Shown here piece by piece: positions 50,301 through 62,698 of a stretch of DNA of 64,000 bases. The notes beneath the pieces are model-generated. The model worked only from the letters and a program-made list of their open reading frames with translations. It was not told the DNA's origin and ran no database searches. Positions within the stretch are counted from its first letter, which is position 1. Each line of letters begins with the position of its first letter. Position numbers and translations under genes: made by a program. The stretch is from assembly GCA_964017155.1 (NCBI GenBank), contig OZ024854.1, forward strand, positions 69,458,754-69,522,753, in the 5' to 3' direction. The stretch is from Oasisia sp. SBJ-2009 (lineage: Eukaryota > Annelida > Polychaeta > Sabellida > Siboglinidae).

Positions 50301-51380
50301 CGACTGGGCCGGGCTTCGGCATGCGACCAGCGGCCGGGCTTCGGAACGCGACCAGGTTTCGGCGCAAACTACCGGGCCAGGTTTCGGCACGCCGCTTGCT
50401 CAACTGATCCCCCGTAGACGGATCGGACTTTGTCGTCGTTTTCCTCGATTTCTCCAACTAACACCCTGTTAAGGTCGCCAAATGCCTCGTCACCTCATCT
50501 AGCTAGTGGTTTCTTATTACTCCCGCCGTTTACCCTCCGGTCGGCACGAAATTCTGTTGAAAAGAATGTAGACAGACATTTACGCTTCCCAACTGATCCC
50601 CCGTAGACGGATCGGACTTTGTCGTCGTTTTCCTCGATTTCTCCAACTATCACCCTGTTCAGGTCGCCAAATGCCTCGTCACCTCATCTAGTTAGTGTTT
50701 CCTTATTACTCCCGCCGTTTACCTGCCGGTCGGTACGGAATTCTGTTGAAAAGAATGTAGACAGACATTTACGCTTCCCCAACTGATCCCCCGTAGACGG
50801 ATGGGACTTTGTCGTTTTTCTCAGTTTTTCCGAATATCACCCTGTTAAGGTCGCCAAATGCCTCGCTCGTCGTCTAATGATTTTATATTAGTGGTTCCTT
50901 ATTACTCCCGCCGTTTACCCACCGGTCGGCACGGCACGGCATGGAACTTTGTTGAAACAGGTTTAAACAGAAATTCTCGTTTCCCCAACTGATCCCCGGT
51001 AGACGGATCGGACTTTGTCGTTTTCCTCGATTATCCGAAAGTTAGCAAAATGACGCGCACGGCCATTAGGCTTCCTCAAGAGAGTCGTAGTTACTCCCCG
51101 TGCGCGACACACGCCCGAGAAGACCGACCGGCGCGTCGAACTTTGCCGTTTTTCTCGATTCGCAGAACTGATCCCCCGTAGACGGATAGGACTTAGTCGT
51201 TTTCCTCGGTTTGTTTCCAAAAGTTGGCAAAACGACGCGCCCGGTCGGTCATTCGTCTACATGCACAAGTGATCTCTACCGTCGTCGAGTCCGTCTTTCC
51301 CGTCTGTCTCCCTCCGCCGGCCCGGGCCGGGCCGCGCCGCGCCGCGCCGCGCCGCGCCGCGCCGCGCCGCGCCGCGCCGG

Positions 51381-54300
51381 GCAAGGCCGCGCCGGGCAGT
51401 TACCGGCGCCCGGTCGGGCTTCGGAACGCGACCGACGGCAAGGCTTCGGCGCGCACGACTGGGCCGGGCTTCGGCATGCGACCAGCGGCCGGGCTTCGGA
51501 ACGCGACCAGGTTTCGGCGCAAACTACCGGGCCAGGTTTCGGCACGCCGCTTGCTCAACTGATCCCCCGGAGACGGATCGGACTTTGCCGTCGTTTTCCT
51601 CGATTTCTCCAACTAACACCCTGTTAAGGTCGCCAAATGCCTCGTCACCTCATCTAGCTAGTGGTTTCTTATTACTCCCGCCGTTTACCCTCCGGTCGGC
51701 ACGAAATTCTGTTGAAAAGAATGTAGACAGACATTTACGCTTCCCCAACTGATCCCCCGTAGACGGATCGGACTTTGTCGTCGTTTTCGTCGATTTCTCC
51801 AACTCAGGTCGCCAAATGCCTCGTCACCTCATCTAGTTAGTGTTTCCTTATTACTCCCGCCGTTTACCTGCCGGTCGGTACGGAATTCTGTTGAAAAGAA
51901 TGTAGACAGACATTTACGCTTCCCCAACTGATCCCCCGTAGACGGATGGGACTTTGTCGTTTTTCTCAGTTTTTCCGACTATCACCCTGTTAAGGTCGCC
52001 AAATGCCTCGCTCGTCGTCTAATTATTTGATATTAGTGGTTACTTATTACTCCCGCCTTTTACCTACCGGTCGGCACGGCACGGCACGGCACGGCACGGA
52101 ACAATGTTGAAACAGGTTTAAACAGAAATTCTCGTTTCCCCAACTGATCCCCCGTAGACGGATCGGACTTTGTCGTTTTCCTCGATTATCCGAAAGTTGG
52201 CAAAATGACGCGCACGGCCATTAGGCTTCCTCCAGAGAGTCGTAGTTACTCCCCGTGCGCGACACACGCCCGAGAAGACCGACCGGCGCGTCGAACTTTG
52301 CCGTTTTTCTCGATTCGCAGAACTGATCCCCCGTAGACGGGTAGGACTTAGTCGTTTTTCTCGATTTGTTTCCAAAAGTTGGCAAAACGACCCGCCCGGT
52401 CGGTCATTCGTCTACATGCACAAGTGATCTCTACCGTCGTCGAGTCCGTCTTTCCCGTCTGTCTCCCTCCGCCGGCCCGGCCCGGGCCGGGCCGCGCCGC
52501 GCCGCGCCGCGCCGCGCCGGGCAAGGCCGCGCCGGGCAGTTACCGGCGCCCGGTCGGGCTTCGGAACGCGACCGACGGCAAGGCTTCGGCGCGCACGACT
52601 GGGCCGGGCTTCGGCATGCGACCAGCGGCCGGGCTTCGGAACGCGACCAGGTTTCGGCGCAAACTACCGGGCCAGGTTTCGGCACGCCGCTTGCTCAACT
52701 GATCCCCCGGAGACGGATCGGACTTTGCCGTCGTTTTCCTCGATTTCTCCAACTAACACCCTGTTAAGGTCGCCAAATGCCTCGTCACCTCATCTAGCTA
52801 GTGGTTTCTTATTACTCCCGCCGTTTACCCTCCGGTCGGCACGAAATTCTGTTGAAAAGAATGTAGACAGACATTTACGCTTCCCCAACTGATCCCCCGT
52901 AGACGGATCGGACTTTGTCGTCGTTTTCGTCGATTTCTCCAACTCAGGTCGCCAAATGCCTCGTCACCTCATCTAGTTAGTGTTTCCTTATTACTCCCGC
53001 CGTTTACCTGCCGGTCGGTACGGAATTCTGTTGAAAAGAATGTAGACAGACATTTACGCTTCCCCAACTGATCCCCCGTAGACGGATCGGACTTTGTCGT
53101 CGTTTTCGTCGATTTCTCCAACTATCACCCTGTTCAGGTCGCCAAATGCCTCGTCACCTCATCTAGTTAGTGTTTCCTTATTACTCCCGCCGTTTACCTG
53201 CCGGTCGGTACGGAATTCTGTTGAAAAGAATGTAGACAGACATTTACGCTTCCCCAACTGATCCCCCGTAGACGGATGGGACTTTGTCGTTTTTCTCAGT
53301 TTTTCCGAATATCACCCTGTTAAGGTCGCCAAATGCCTCGCTCGTCGTCTAATGATTTTATATTAGTGGTTCCTTATTACTCCCGCCCTTTACCCACCGG
53401 TCGGCACGGCACGGCACGGAACTTTGTTGAAACAAGTTTAAACATAAATTCTCGTTTCCCCAACTGATCCCCCGTAGACGGATCGGACTTTGTCGTTTTC
53501 CTCGATTATCCGAAAGTTAGCAAAATGACGCGCACGGCCATTAGGCTTCCTCAAGAGAGTCGTAGTTACTCCCCGTGCGCGACACACGCCCGAGAAGACC
53601 GACCGGCGCGTCGAACTTTGCCGTTTTTCTCGATTCGCAGAACTGATCCCCCGTAGACGGGTAGGACTTAGTCGTTTTTCTCGATTTGTTTCCAAAAGTT
53701 GGCAAAACGACCCGCCCGGTCGGTCATTCGTCTACATGCACAAGTGATCTCTACCGTCGTTGAGTCCGTCTTTCCCGTCTGTCTCCCTCCGCCGGCCCGG
53801 GCCGGGCCGGGCCGCGCCGCGCCGCGCCGCGCCGGGCAAAGCCGCGCCGGGCAGTTACCGGCGCCCGGTCGGGCTTCGGAACGCGACCGACGGCAAGGCT
53901 TCGGCGCGCACGACTGGGCCGGGCTTCGGCATGCGACCAGCGGCCGGGCTTCGGAACGCGACCAGGTTTCGGCGCAAACTACCGGGCCAGGTTTCGGCAC
54001 GCCGCTTGCTCAACTGATCCCCCGTAAACGGATCGGACTTTGTCGTCGTTTTCCTCGATTTCTCCAACTAACACCCTGTTAAGGTCGCCAAATGCCTCGT
54101 CACCTCATCTAGCTAGTGGTTTCTTATTACTCCCGCCGTTTACCCTCCGGTCGGCACGAAATTCTGTTGAAAAGAATGTAGACAGACATTTACGCTTCCC
54201 CAACTGATCCCCCGTAGACGGATCGGACTTTGTCGTCGTTTTCGTCGATTTCTCCAACTATCACCCTGTTCAGGTCGCCAAATGCCTCGTCACCTCATCT

Positions 54301-54971
54301 AGTTAGTATTTCCTTATTACTCCCGCCGTTTACCTGCCGGTCGGTACGGAATTATGTTGAAAAGAATGTAGACAGACATTTACGCTTCCCCAACTGATCC
54401 CTCGTAGACGGATGGGACTTTGTCGTTTTTCTCAGTTTTTCCGACTATCACCCTGTTAAGGTCGCCAAATGCCTCGCTCGTCGTCTAATGATTTTATATT
54501 AGTGGTTCCTTATTACTCCCGCTGTTTTCACCACCGGTCGGCACGGCACGGCACGGCACGGAACTTTGTTGAAACAGGTTTAAACAGAAATTCTCGTTTC
54601 CCCAACTGATCCCCGTAGACGGATCGGACTTTGTCGTTTTCCTCGATTATCCGAAAGTTGGCAAAATGACGCGCACGGCCATTAGGCTTCCTCGAGAGAG
54701 TCGTAGTTACTCCCCGTGCGCGACACACGCCCGAGAAGACCGACCGGCGCGTCGAACTTTGCCGTTTTTCTCGATTCGCAGAACTGATCCCCCGTAGACG
54801 GGTAGGACTTAGTCGTTTTTCTCGATTTGTTTCCAAAAGTTGGCAAAACGACCCGCCCGGTCGGTCATTCGTCTACATGCACAAGAGATCTCTACCGTCG
54901 TTGAGTCCGTCTTTCCCGTCTGTCTCCCTCCGCCGGCCCGGGCCGGGCCGGGCCGCGCCGCGCCGCGCCGA
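51381..54971 (+). repeat. 3,591-bp tandem duplication, copy 1
   Basis: Units and variants from 51381 onward recur exactly 3,591 bp later, including two rare A-anchor variants (CCCCCGGAGACGG and CCCCCGTAAACGG), a B with GCTGTTTTCACC near 54521, and the CACAAGAGATCTC variant of D near 54881. The left edge of similarity is at GCAAGG in the GC tail. Confidence 0.85.
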
Positions 54972-57900
54972 GCAAGGCCGCGCCGGGCAGTTACCGGCGC
55001 CCGGTCGGGCTTCGGAACGCGACCGACGGCAAGGCTTCGGCGCGCACGACTGGGCCGGGCTTCGGCATGCGACCAGCGGCCGGGCTTCGGAACGCGACCA
55101 GGTTTCGGCGCAAACTACCGGGCCAGGTTTCGGCACGCCGCTTGCTCAACTGATCCCCCGGAGACGGATCGGACTTTGCCGTCGTTTTCCTCGATTTCTC
55201 CAACTAACACCCTGTTAAGGTCGCCAAATGCCTCGTCACCTCATCTAGCTAGTGGTTTCTTATTACTCCCGCCGTTTACCCTCCGGTCGGCACGAAATTC
55301 TGTTGAAAAGAATGTAGACAGACATTTACGCTTCCCCAACTGATCCCCCGTAGACGGATCGGACTTTGTCGTCGTTTTCGTCGATTTCTCCAACTCAGGT
55401 CGCCAAATGCCTCGTCACCTCATCTAGTTAGTGTTTCCTTATTACTCCCGCCGTTTACCTGCCGGTCGGTACGGAATTCTGTTGAAAAGAATGTAGACAG
55501 ACATTTACGCTTCCCCAACTGATCCCCCGTAGACGGATGGGACTTTGTCGTTTTTCTCAGTTTTTCCGACTATCACCCTGTTAAGGTCGCCAAATGCCTC
55601 GCTCGTCGTCTAATTATTTGATATTAGTGGTTACTTATTACTCCCGCCTTTTACCTACCGGTCGGCACGGCACGGCACGGCACGGCACGGAACAATGTTG
55701 AAACAGGTTTAAACAGAAATTCTCGTTTCCCCAACTGATCCCCCGTAGACGGATCGGACTTTGTCGTTTTCCTCGATTATCCGAAAGTTGGCAAAATGAC
55801 GCGCACGGCCATTAGGCTTCCTCCAGAGAGTCGTAGTTACTCCCCGTGCGCGACACACGCCCGAGAAGACCGACCGGCGCGTCGAACTTTGCCGTTTTTC
55901 TCGATTCGCAGAACTGATCCCCCGTAGACGGGTAGGACTTAGTCGTTTTTCTCGATTTGTTTCCAAAAGTTGGCAAAACGACCCGCCCGGTCGGTCATTC
56001 GTCTACATGCACAAGTGATCTCTACCGTCGTCGAGTCCGTCTTTCCCGTCTGTCTCCCTCCGCCGGCCCGGCCCGGGCCGGGCCGCGCCGCGCCGCGCCG
56101 CGCCGCGCCGGGCAAGGCCGCGCCGGGCAGTTACCGGCGCCCGGTCGGGCTTCGGAACGCGACCGACGGCAAGGCTTCGGCGCGCACGACTGGGCCGGGC
56201 TTCGGCATGCGACCAGCGGCCGGGCTTCGGAACGCGACCAGGTTTCGGCGCAAACTACCGGGCCAGGTTTCGGCACGCCGCTTGCTCAACTGATCCCCCG
56301 GAGACGGATCGGACTTTGCCGTCGTTTTCCTCGATTTCTCCAACTAACACCCTGTTAAGGTCGCCAAATGCCTCGTCACCTCATCTAGCTAGTGGTTTCT
56401 TATTACTCCCGCCGTTTACCCTCCGGTCGGCACGAAATTCTGTTGAAAAGAATGTAGACAGACATTTACGCTTCCCCAACTGATCCCCCGTAGACGGATC
56501 GGACTTTGTCGTCGTTTTCGTCGATTTCTCCAACTCAGGTCGCCAAATGCCTCGTCACCTCATCTAGTTAGTGTTTCCTTATTACTCCCGCCGTTTACCT
56601 GCCGGTCGGTACGGAATTCTGTTGAAAAGAATGTAGACAGACATTTACGCTTCCCCAACTGATCCCCCGTAGACGGATCGGACTTTGTCGTCGTTTTCGT
56701 CGATTTCTCCAACTATCACCCTGTTCAGGTCGCCAAATGCCTCGTCACCTCATCTAGTTAGTGTTTCCTTATTACTCCCGCCGTTTACCTGCCGGTCGGT
56801 ACGGAATTCTGTTGAAAAGAATGTAGACAGACATTTACGCTTCCCCAACTGATCCCCCGTAGACGGATGGGACTTTGTCGTTTTTCTCAGTTTTTCCGAA
56901 TATCACCCTGTTAAGGTCGCCAAATGCCTCGCTCGTCGTCTAATGATTTTATATTAGTGGTTCCTTATTACTCCCGCCCTTTACCCACCGGTCGGCACGG
57001 CACGGCACGGAACTTTGTTGAAACAAGTTTAAACATAAATTCTCGTTTCCCCAACTGATCCCCCGTAGACGGATCGGACTTTGTCGTTTTCCTCGATTAT
57101 CCGAAAGTTAGCAAAATGACGCGCACGGCCATTAGGCTTCCTCAAGAGAGTCGTAGTTACTCCCCGTGCGCGACACACGCCCGAGAAGACCGACCGGCGC
57201 GTCGAACTTTGCCGTTTTTCTCGATTCGCAGAACTGATCCCCCGTAGACGGGTAGGACTTAGTCGTTTTTCTCGATTTGTTTCCAAAAGTTGGCAAAACG
57301 ACCCGCCCGGTCGGTCATTCGTCTACATGCACAAGTGATCTCTACCGTCGTTGAGTCCGTCTTTCCCGTCTGTCTCCCTCCGCCGGCCCGGGCCGGGCCG
57401 GGCCGCGCCGCGCCGCGCCGCGCCGGGCAAAGCCGCGCCGGGCAGTTACCGGCGCCCGGTCGGGCTTCGGAACGCGACCGACGGCAAGGCTTCGGCGCGC
57501 ACGACTGGGCCGGGCTTCGGCATGCGACCAGCGGCCGGGCTTCGGAACGCGACCAGGTTTCGGCGCAAACTACCGGGCCAGGTTTCGGCACGCCGCTTGC
57601 TCAACTGATCCCCCGTAAACGGATCGGACTTTGTCGTCGTTTTCCTCGATTTCTCCAACTAACACCCTGTTAAGGTCGCCAAATGCCTCGTCACCTCATC
57701 TAGCTAGTGGTTTCTTATTACTCCCGCCGTTTACCCTCCGGTCGGCACGAAATTCTGTTGAAAAGAATGTAGACAGACATTTACGCTTCCCCAACTGATC
57801 CCCCGTAGACGGATCGGACTTTGTCGTCGTTTTCGTCGATTTCTCCAACTATCACCCTGTTCAGGTCGCCAAATGCCTCGTCACCTCATCTAGTTAGTAT

Positions 57901-58562
57901 TTCCTTATTACTCCCGCCGTTTACCTGCCGGTCGGTACGGAATTATGTTGAAAAGAATGTAGACAGACATTTACGCTTCCCCAACTGATCCCTCGTAGAC
58001 GGATGGGACTTTGTCGTTTTTCTCAGTTTTTCCGACTATCACCCTGTTAAGGTCGCCAAATGCCTCGCTCGTCGTCTAATGATTTTATATTAGTGGTTCC
58101 TTATTACTCCCGCTGTTTTCACCACCGGTCGGCACGGCACGGCACGGCACGGAACTTTGTTGAAACAGGTTTAAACAGAAATTCTCGTTTCCCCAACTGA
58201 TCCCCGTAGACGGATCGGACTTTGTCGTTTTCCTCGATTATCCGAAAGTTGGCAAAATGACGCGCACGGCCATTAGGCTTCCTCGAGAGAGTCGTAGTTA
58301 CTCCCCGTGCGCGACACACGCCCGAGAAGACCGACCGGCGCGTCGAACTTTGCCGTTTTTCTCGATTCGCAGAACTGATCCCCCGTAGACGGGTAGGACT
58401 TAGTCGTTTTTCTCGATTTGTTTCCAAAAGTTGGCAAAACGACCCGCCCGGTCGGTCATTCGTCTACATGCACAAGAGATCTCTACCGTCGTTGAGTCCG
58501 TCTTTCCCGTCTGTCTCCCTCCGCCGGCCCGGGCCGGGCCGGGCCGCGCCGCGCCGCGCCGA
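54972..58562 (+). repeat. 3,591-bp tandem duplication, copy 2
   Basis: It is a direct continuation of copy 1. Identity to copy 1 runs on to 58751, where the A anchor has GTAGACGG while 55161 has GGAGACGG. The exchange point therefore lies somewhere in the GC tail and start of A (54972-55160). Confidence 0.85.
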
Positions 58563-60603
58563 GCAAGGCCGCGCCGGGCAGTTACCGGCGCCCGGTCGGG
58601 CTTCGGAACGCGACCGACGGCAAGGCTTCGGCGCGCACGACTGGGCCGGGCTTCGGCATGCGACCAGCGGCCGGGCTTCGGAACGCGACCAGGTTTCGGC
58701 GCAAACTACCGGGCCAGGTTTCGGCACGCCGCTTGCTCAACTGATCCCCCGTAGACGGATCGGACTTTGTCGTCGTTTTCCTCGATTTCTCCAACTATCA
58801 CCCTGTTAAGGTCGCCAAATGCCTCGTCACCTCATCTAGCTAGTGGTTTCTTATTACTCCCGCCGTTTACCCTCCGGTCGGCACGGAATTCTGTTGAAAA
58901 GAAGGTAGACAGACATTTACGCTTCCCCAACTGATCCCCCGTAGACGGATGGGACTTTGTCGTTTTTCTCAGTTTTTCCGACTATCACCCTGTTAAGGTC
59001 GCCAAATGCCTCGCTCGTCGTCTAATTATTTGATATTAGTGGTTACTTATTACTCCCGCCTTTTACCTACCGGTCGGCACGGCACGGCACGGAACAATGT
59101 TGAAACAGGTTTAAACAGAAATTCTCGTTTCCCCAACTGATCCCCCGTAGACGGATCGGACTTTGTCGTTTTCCTCGATTATCCGAAAGTTGGCAAAATG
59201 ACGCGCACGGCCATTAGGCTTCCTCCAGAGAGTCGTAGTTACTCCCCGTGCGCGACACACGCCCGAGAAGACCGACCGGCGTGTCGAACCTTGCCGTTTT
59301 TCTCGATTCGCAGAACTGATCCCCCGTAGACGGATAGGACTTAGTCGTTTTCCTCGGTTTGTTTCCAAAAGTTGGCAAAACGACGCGCCCGGTCGGTCAT
59401 TCGTCTATATGCACAAGTGATCTCTACCGTCGTCGAGTCCGTCTTTCCCGTCTCTCTCCCTCCGCCGGCCCGGGCCGGGCCGCGCCGCGCCGCGCCGGGC
59501 AGGGCCGCGCCGGGCAGTTACCGGCGCCCGGCCGGGCTTCGGAACGCGACCGGCGGCAAGGCTTCGGCGCACACGACTGGGCCGGGCTTCGGCATGCGAC
59601 CAGCGGCCGGGCTTCGGAACGCGACCAGGTTTCGGCGCACACTACCGGGCAAGGTTTCGGCACGCCGCTTGCTCAACTGATCCCCCGTAGACGGATCGGA
59701 CTTTGTCGTCGTTTTCCTCGATTTCTCCAACTATCACCCTGTTAAGGTCGCCAAATGCCTCGTCACCTCATCTAGCTAGTGGTTTCTTATTACTCCCGCC
59801 GTTTACCCTCCGGTCGGCACGAAATTCTGTTGAAAAGAATGTAGACAGACATTTACGCTTCCCCAACTGATCCCCCGTAGACGGATCGGACTTTGTCGTC
59901 GTTTTCGTCGATTTCTCCAACTATCACCCTGTTCAGGTCGCCAAATGCCTCGTCACCTCATCTAGTTAGTGTTTCCTTATTACTCCCGCCGTTTACCTGC
60001 CGGTCGGTACGGAATTCTGTTGAAAAGAATGTAGACAGACATTTACGCTTCCCCAACTGATCCCCCGTAGACGGATGGGACTTTGTCGTTTTTCTCAGTT
60101 TTTCCGACTATCACCCTGTTAAGGTCGCCAAATGCCTCGCTCGTCGTCTAATGATTTTATATTAGTGGTTCCTTATTACTCCCGCCGTTTACCCACCGGT
60201 CGGCACGGCACGGCACGGCACGGAACTTTGTTGAAACAGGTTTAAACAGAAATTCTCGTTTCCCCAACTGATCCCCCGTAGACGGATCGGACTTTGTCGT
60301 TTTCCTCGATTATTCGAAAGTTGGCAAAAATGACGCGCACGGCCATTAGGCTTCCTCGAGAGAGTCGTAGTTACTCCCCGTGCGCGACACACGCCCGAGA
60401 AGACCGACCGGCGCGTCGAACTTTGCCGTTTTTCTCGATTCGCAGAACTGATCCCCCGTAGACGGATAGGACTTAGTCGTTTTCCTCGGTTTGTTTCCAA
60501 AAGTTGGCAAAACGACGCGCCCGGTCGGTCATTCGTCTACATGCACAAGTGATCTCTACCGTCGTCGAGTCCGTCTTTCCCGTCTCTCTCCCTCCGCCGG
60601 CGC

Positions 60604-60621
60604 GGGCCGGGCCGGGCCGGG
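60604..60621 (+). repeat. (GGGCC)n quadruplex-type run
   Basis: Four GGG runs with CC spacers lie in a GC tail of the same subtype as those at 39160 and 45848. Confidence 0.7.
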
Positions 60622-60806
60622 CCGCGCCGGGCCGGGCCACGCCGGGCAGTTACCTGCGCCCGGTCGGGCTTCGGAACGCGACCGGCGGTGAGGCTTCGGC
60701 GCACACGACCGGGCCGGGCTTCGGCATGCGACCAGCGGCCGGGCTTCGGAACGCGACCAGGTTTCGGCGCACACTACCGGGCCAGGTTTCGGCACGCCGC
60801 TTGCTC

Positions 60807-62698
60807 AACTGATCCCCCGTAGACGGATCGGACTTTGTCGTCGTTTTCCTCGATTTCTCCAACTATCACCCTGTTAAGGTCGCCAAATGCCTCGTCACCT
60901 CATCTAGTTAGTGTTTCCTTATTACTCCCGCCGTTTACCTGCCGGTCGGTACGGAATTTTGTTGAAAAGAATGTAGACAGACATTTACGCTTCCCCAACT
61001 GATCCCCCGTAGACGGGTAGGACTTTGTCGTTTTTCTCAGTTTTTCCGACTATCACCCTGTTAAGGTCGCCAAATGCCTCGCTCGTCGTCTAATGATTTT
61101 ATATTAGTGGTTCCTTATTACTCCCGCCCTTTACCCACCGGTCGGCACGGCACGGCACGGCACGGAACTTTGTTGAAACAAGTTTAAACATAAATTCTCG
61201 TTTCCCCAACTGATCCCCCGTAGACGGATCGGACTTTGTCGTTTTCCTCGATTATCCGAAAGTTGGCAAAATGACGCGCACGGCCATTAGGCTTCCTCGA
61301 GAGAGTCGTAGTTACTCCCCGTGCGCGACACACGCCCGAGAAGACCGACCGGCGCGTCGAACTTTGCCGTTTTTCTCGATTCGCAGAACTGATCCCCCGT
61401 AGACGGATAGGACTTAGTCGTTTTCCTCGGTTTGTTTCCAAAAGTTGGCAAAACGACGCGCCCGGTCGGTCATTCGTCTACATGCACAAGTGATCTCTAC
61501 CGTCGTCGAGTCCGTCTTTCCCGTCTCTCTCCCTCCGCCGGCGCGGGCCGGGCCGGGCCGGGCCGCGCCGGGCCGGGCCACGCCGGGCAGTTACCTGCGC
61601 CCGGTCGGGCTTCGGAACGCGACCGGCGGTGAGGCTTCGGCGCACACGACCGGGCCGGGCTTCGGCATGCGACCAGCGGCCGGGCTTCGGAACGCGACCA
61701 GGTTTCGGCGCACACTACCGGGCCAGGTTTCGGCACGCCGCTTGCTCAACTGATCCCCCGTAGACGGATCGGACTTTGTCGTCGTTTTCCTCGATTTCTC
61801 CAACTATCACCCTGTTAAGGTCGCCAAATGCCTCGTCACCTCATCTAGTTAGTGTTTCCTTATTACTCCCGCCGTTTACCTGCCGGTCGGTACGGAATTT
61901 TGTTGAAAAGAATGTAGACAGACATTTACGCTTCCCCAACTGATCCCCCGTAGACGGGTAGGACTTTGTCGTTTTTCTCAGTTTTTCCGACTATCACCCT
62001 GTTAAGGTCGCCAAATGCCTCGCTCGTCGTCTAATGATTTTATATTAGTGGTTCCTTATTACTCCCGCCCTTTACCCACCGGTCGGCACGGCACGGCACG
62101 GCACGGAACTTTGTTGAAACAAGTTTAAACATAAATTCTCGTTTCCCCAACTGATCCCCCGTAGACGGATCGGACTTTGTCGTTTTCCTCGATTATCCGA
62201 AAGTTGGCAAAATGACGCGCACGGCCATTAGGCTTCCTCGAGAGAGTCGTAGTTACTCCCCGTGCGCGACACACGCCCGAGAAGACCGACCGGCGCGTCG
62301 AACTTTGCCGTTTTTCTCGATTCGCAGAACTGATCCCCCGTAGACGGATAGGACTTAGTCGTTTTCCTCGGTTTGTTTCCAAAAGTTGGCAAAACGACGC
62401 GCCCGGTCGGTCATTCGTCTACATGCACAAGTGATCTCTACCGTCGTCGAGTCCGTCTTTCCCGTCTGTCTCCCTCCGCCGGCCCGGGCCGGGCCGCGCC
62501 GCGCCGCGCCGCGCCGCGCCGGGCAAGGCCGCGCCGGGCAGTTACCGGCGCCCGGTCGGGCTTCGGAACGCGACCGACGGCAAGGCTTCGGCGCGCACGA
62601 CTGGGCCGGGCTTCGGCATGCGACCAGCGGCCGGGCTTCAGAACGCGACCAGGTTTCGGCGCAAACTACCGGGCCAGGTTTCGGCACGCCGCTTGCTC
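60807..62698 (+). repeat. Pair of nearly identical 941/951-bp four-monomer units
   Basis: The A and B monomers and C region of these two units repeat with a 941-bp step, and the tail at 61545 repeats the one at 60604. The second unit is 951 bp because its tail is of the (GCCGC)n type. This looks like a very recent single-unit duplication. Confidence 0.75.
61545..61562 (+). repeat. (GGGCC)n quadruplex-type run
   Basis: Four GGG runs with CC spacers, a duplicate of the run at 60604 one unit (941 bp) away. Confidence 0.7.
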
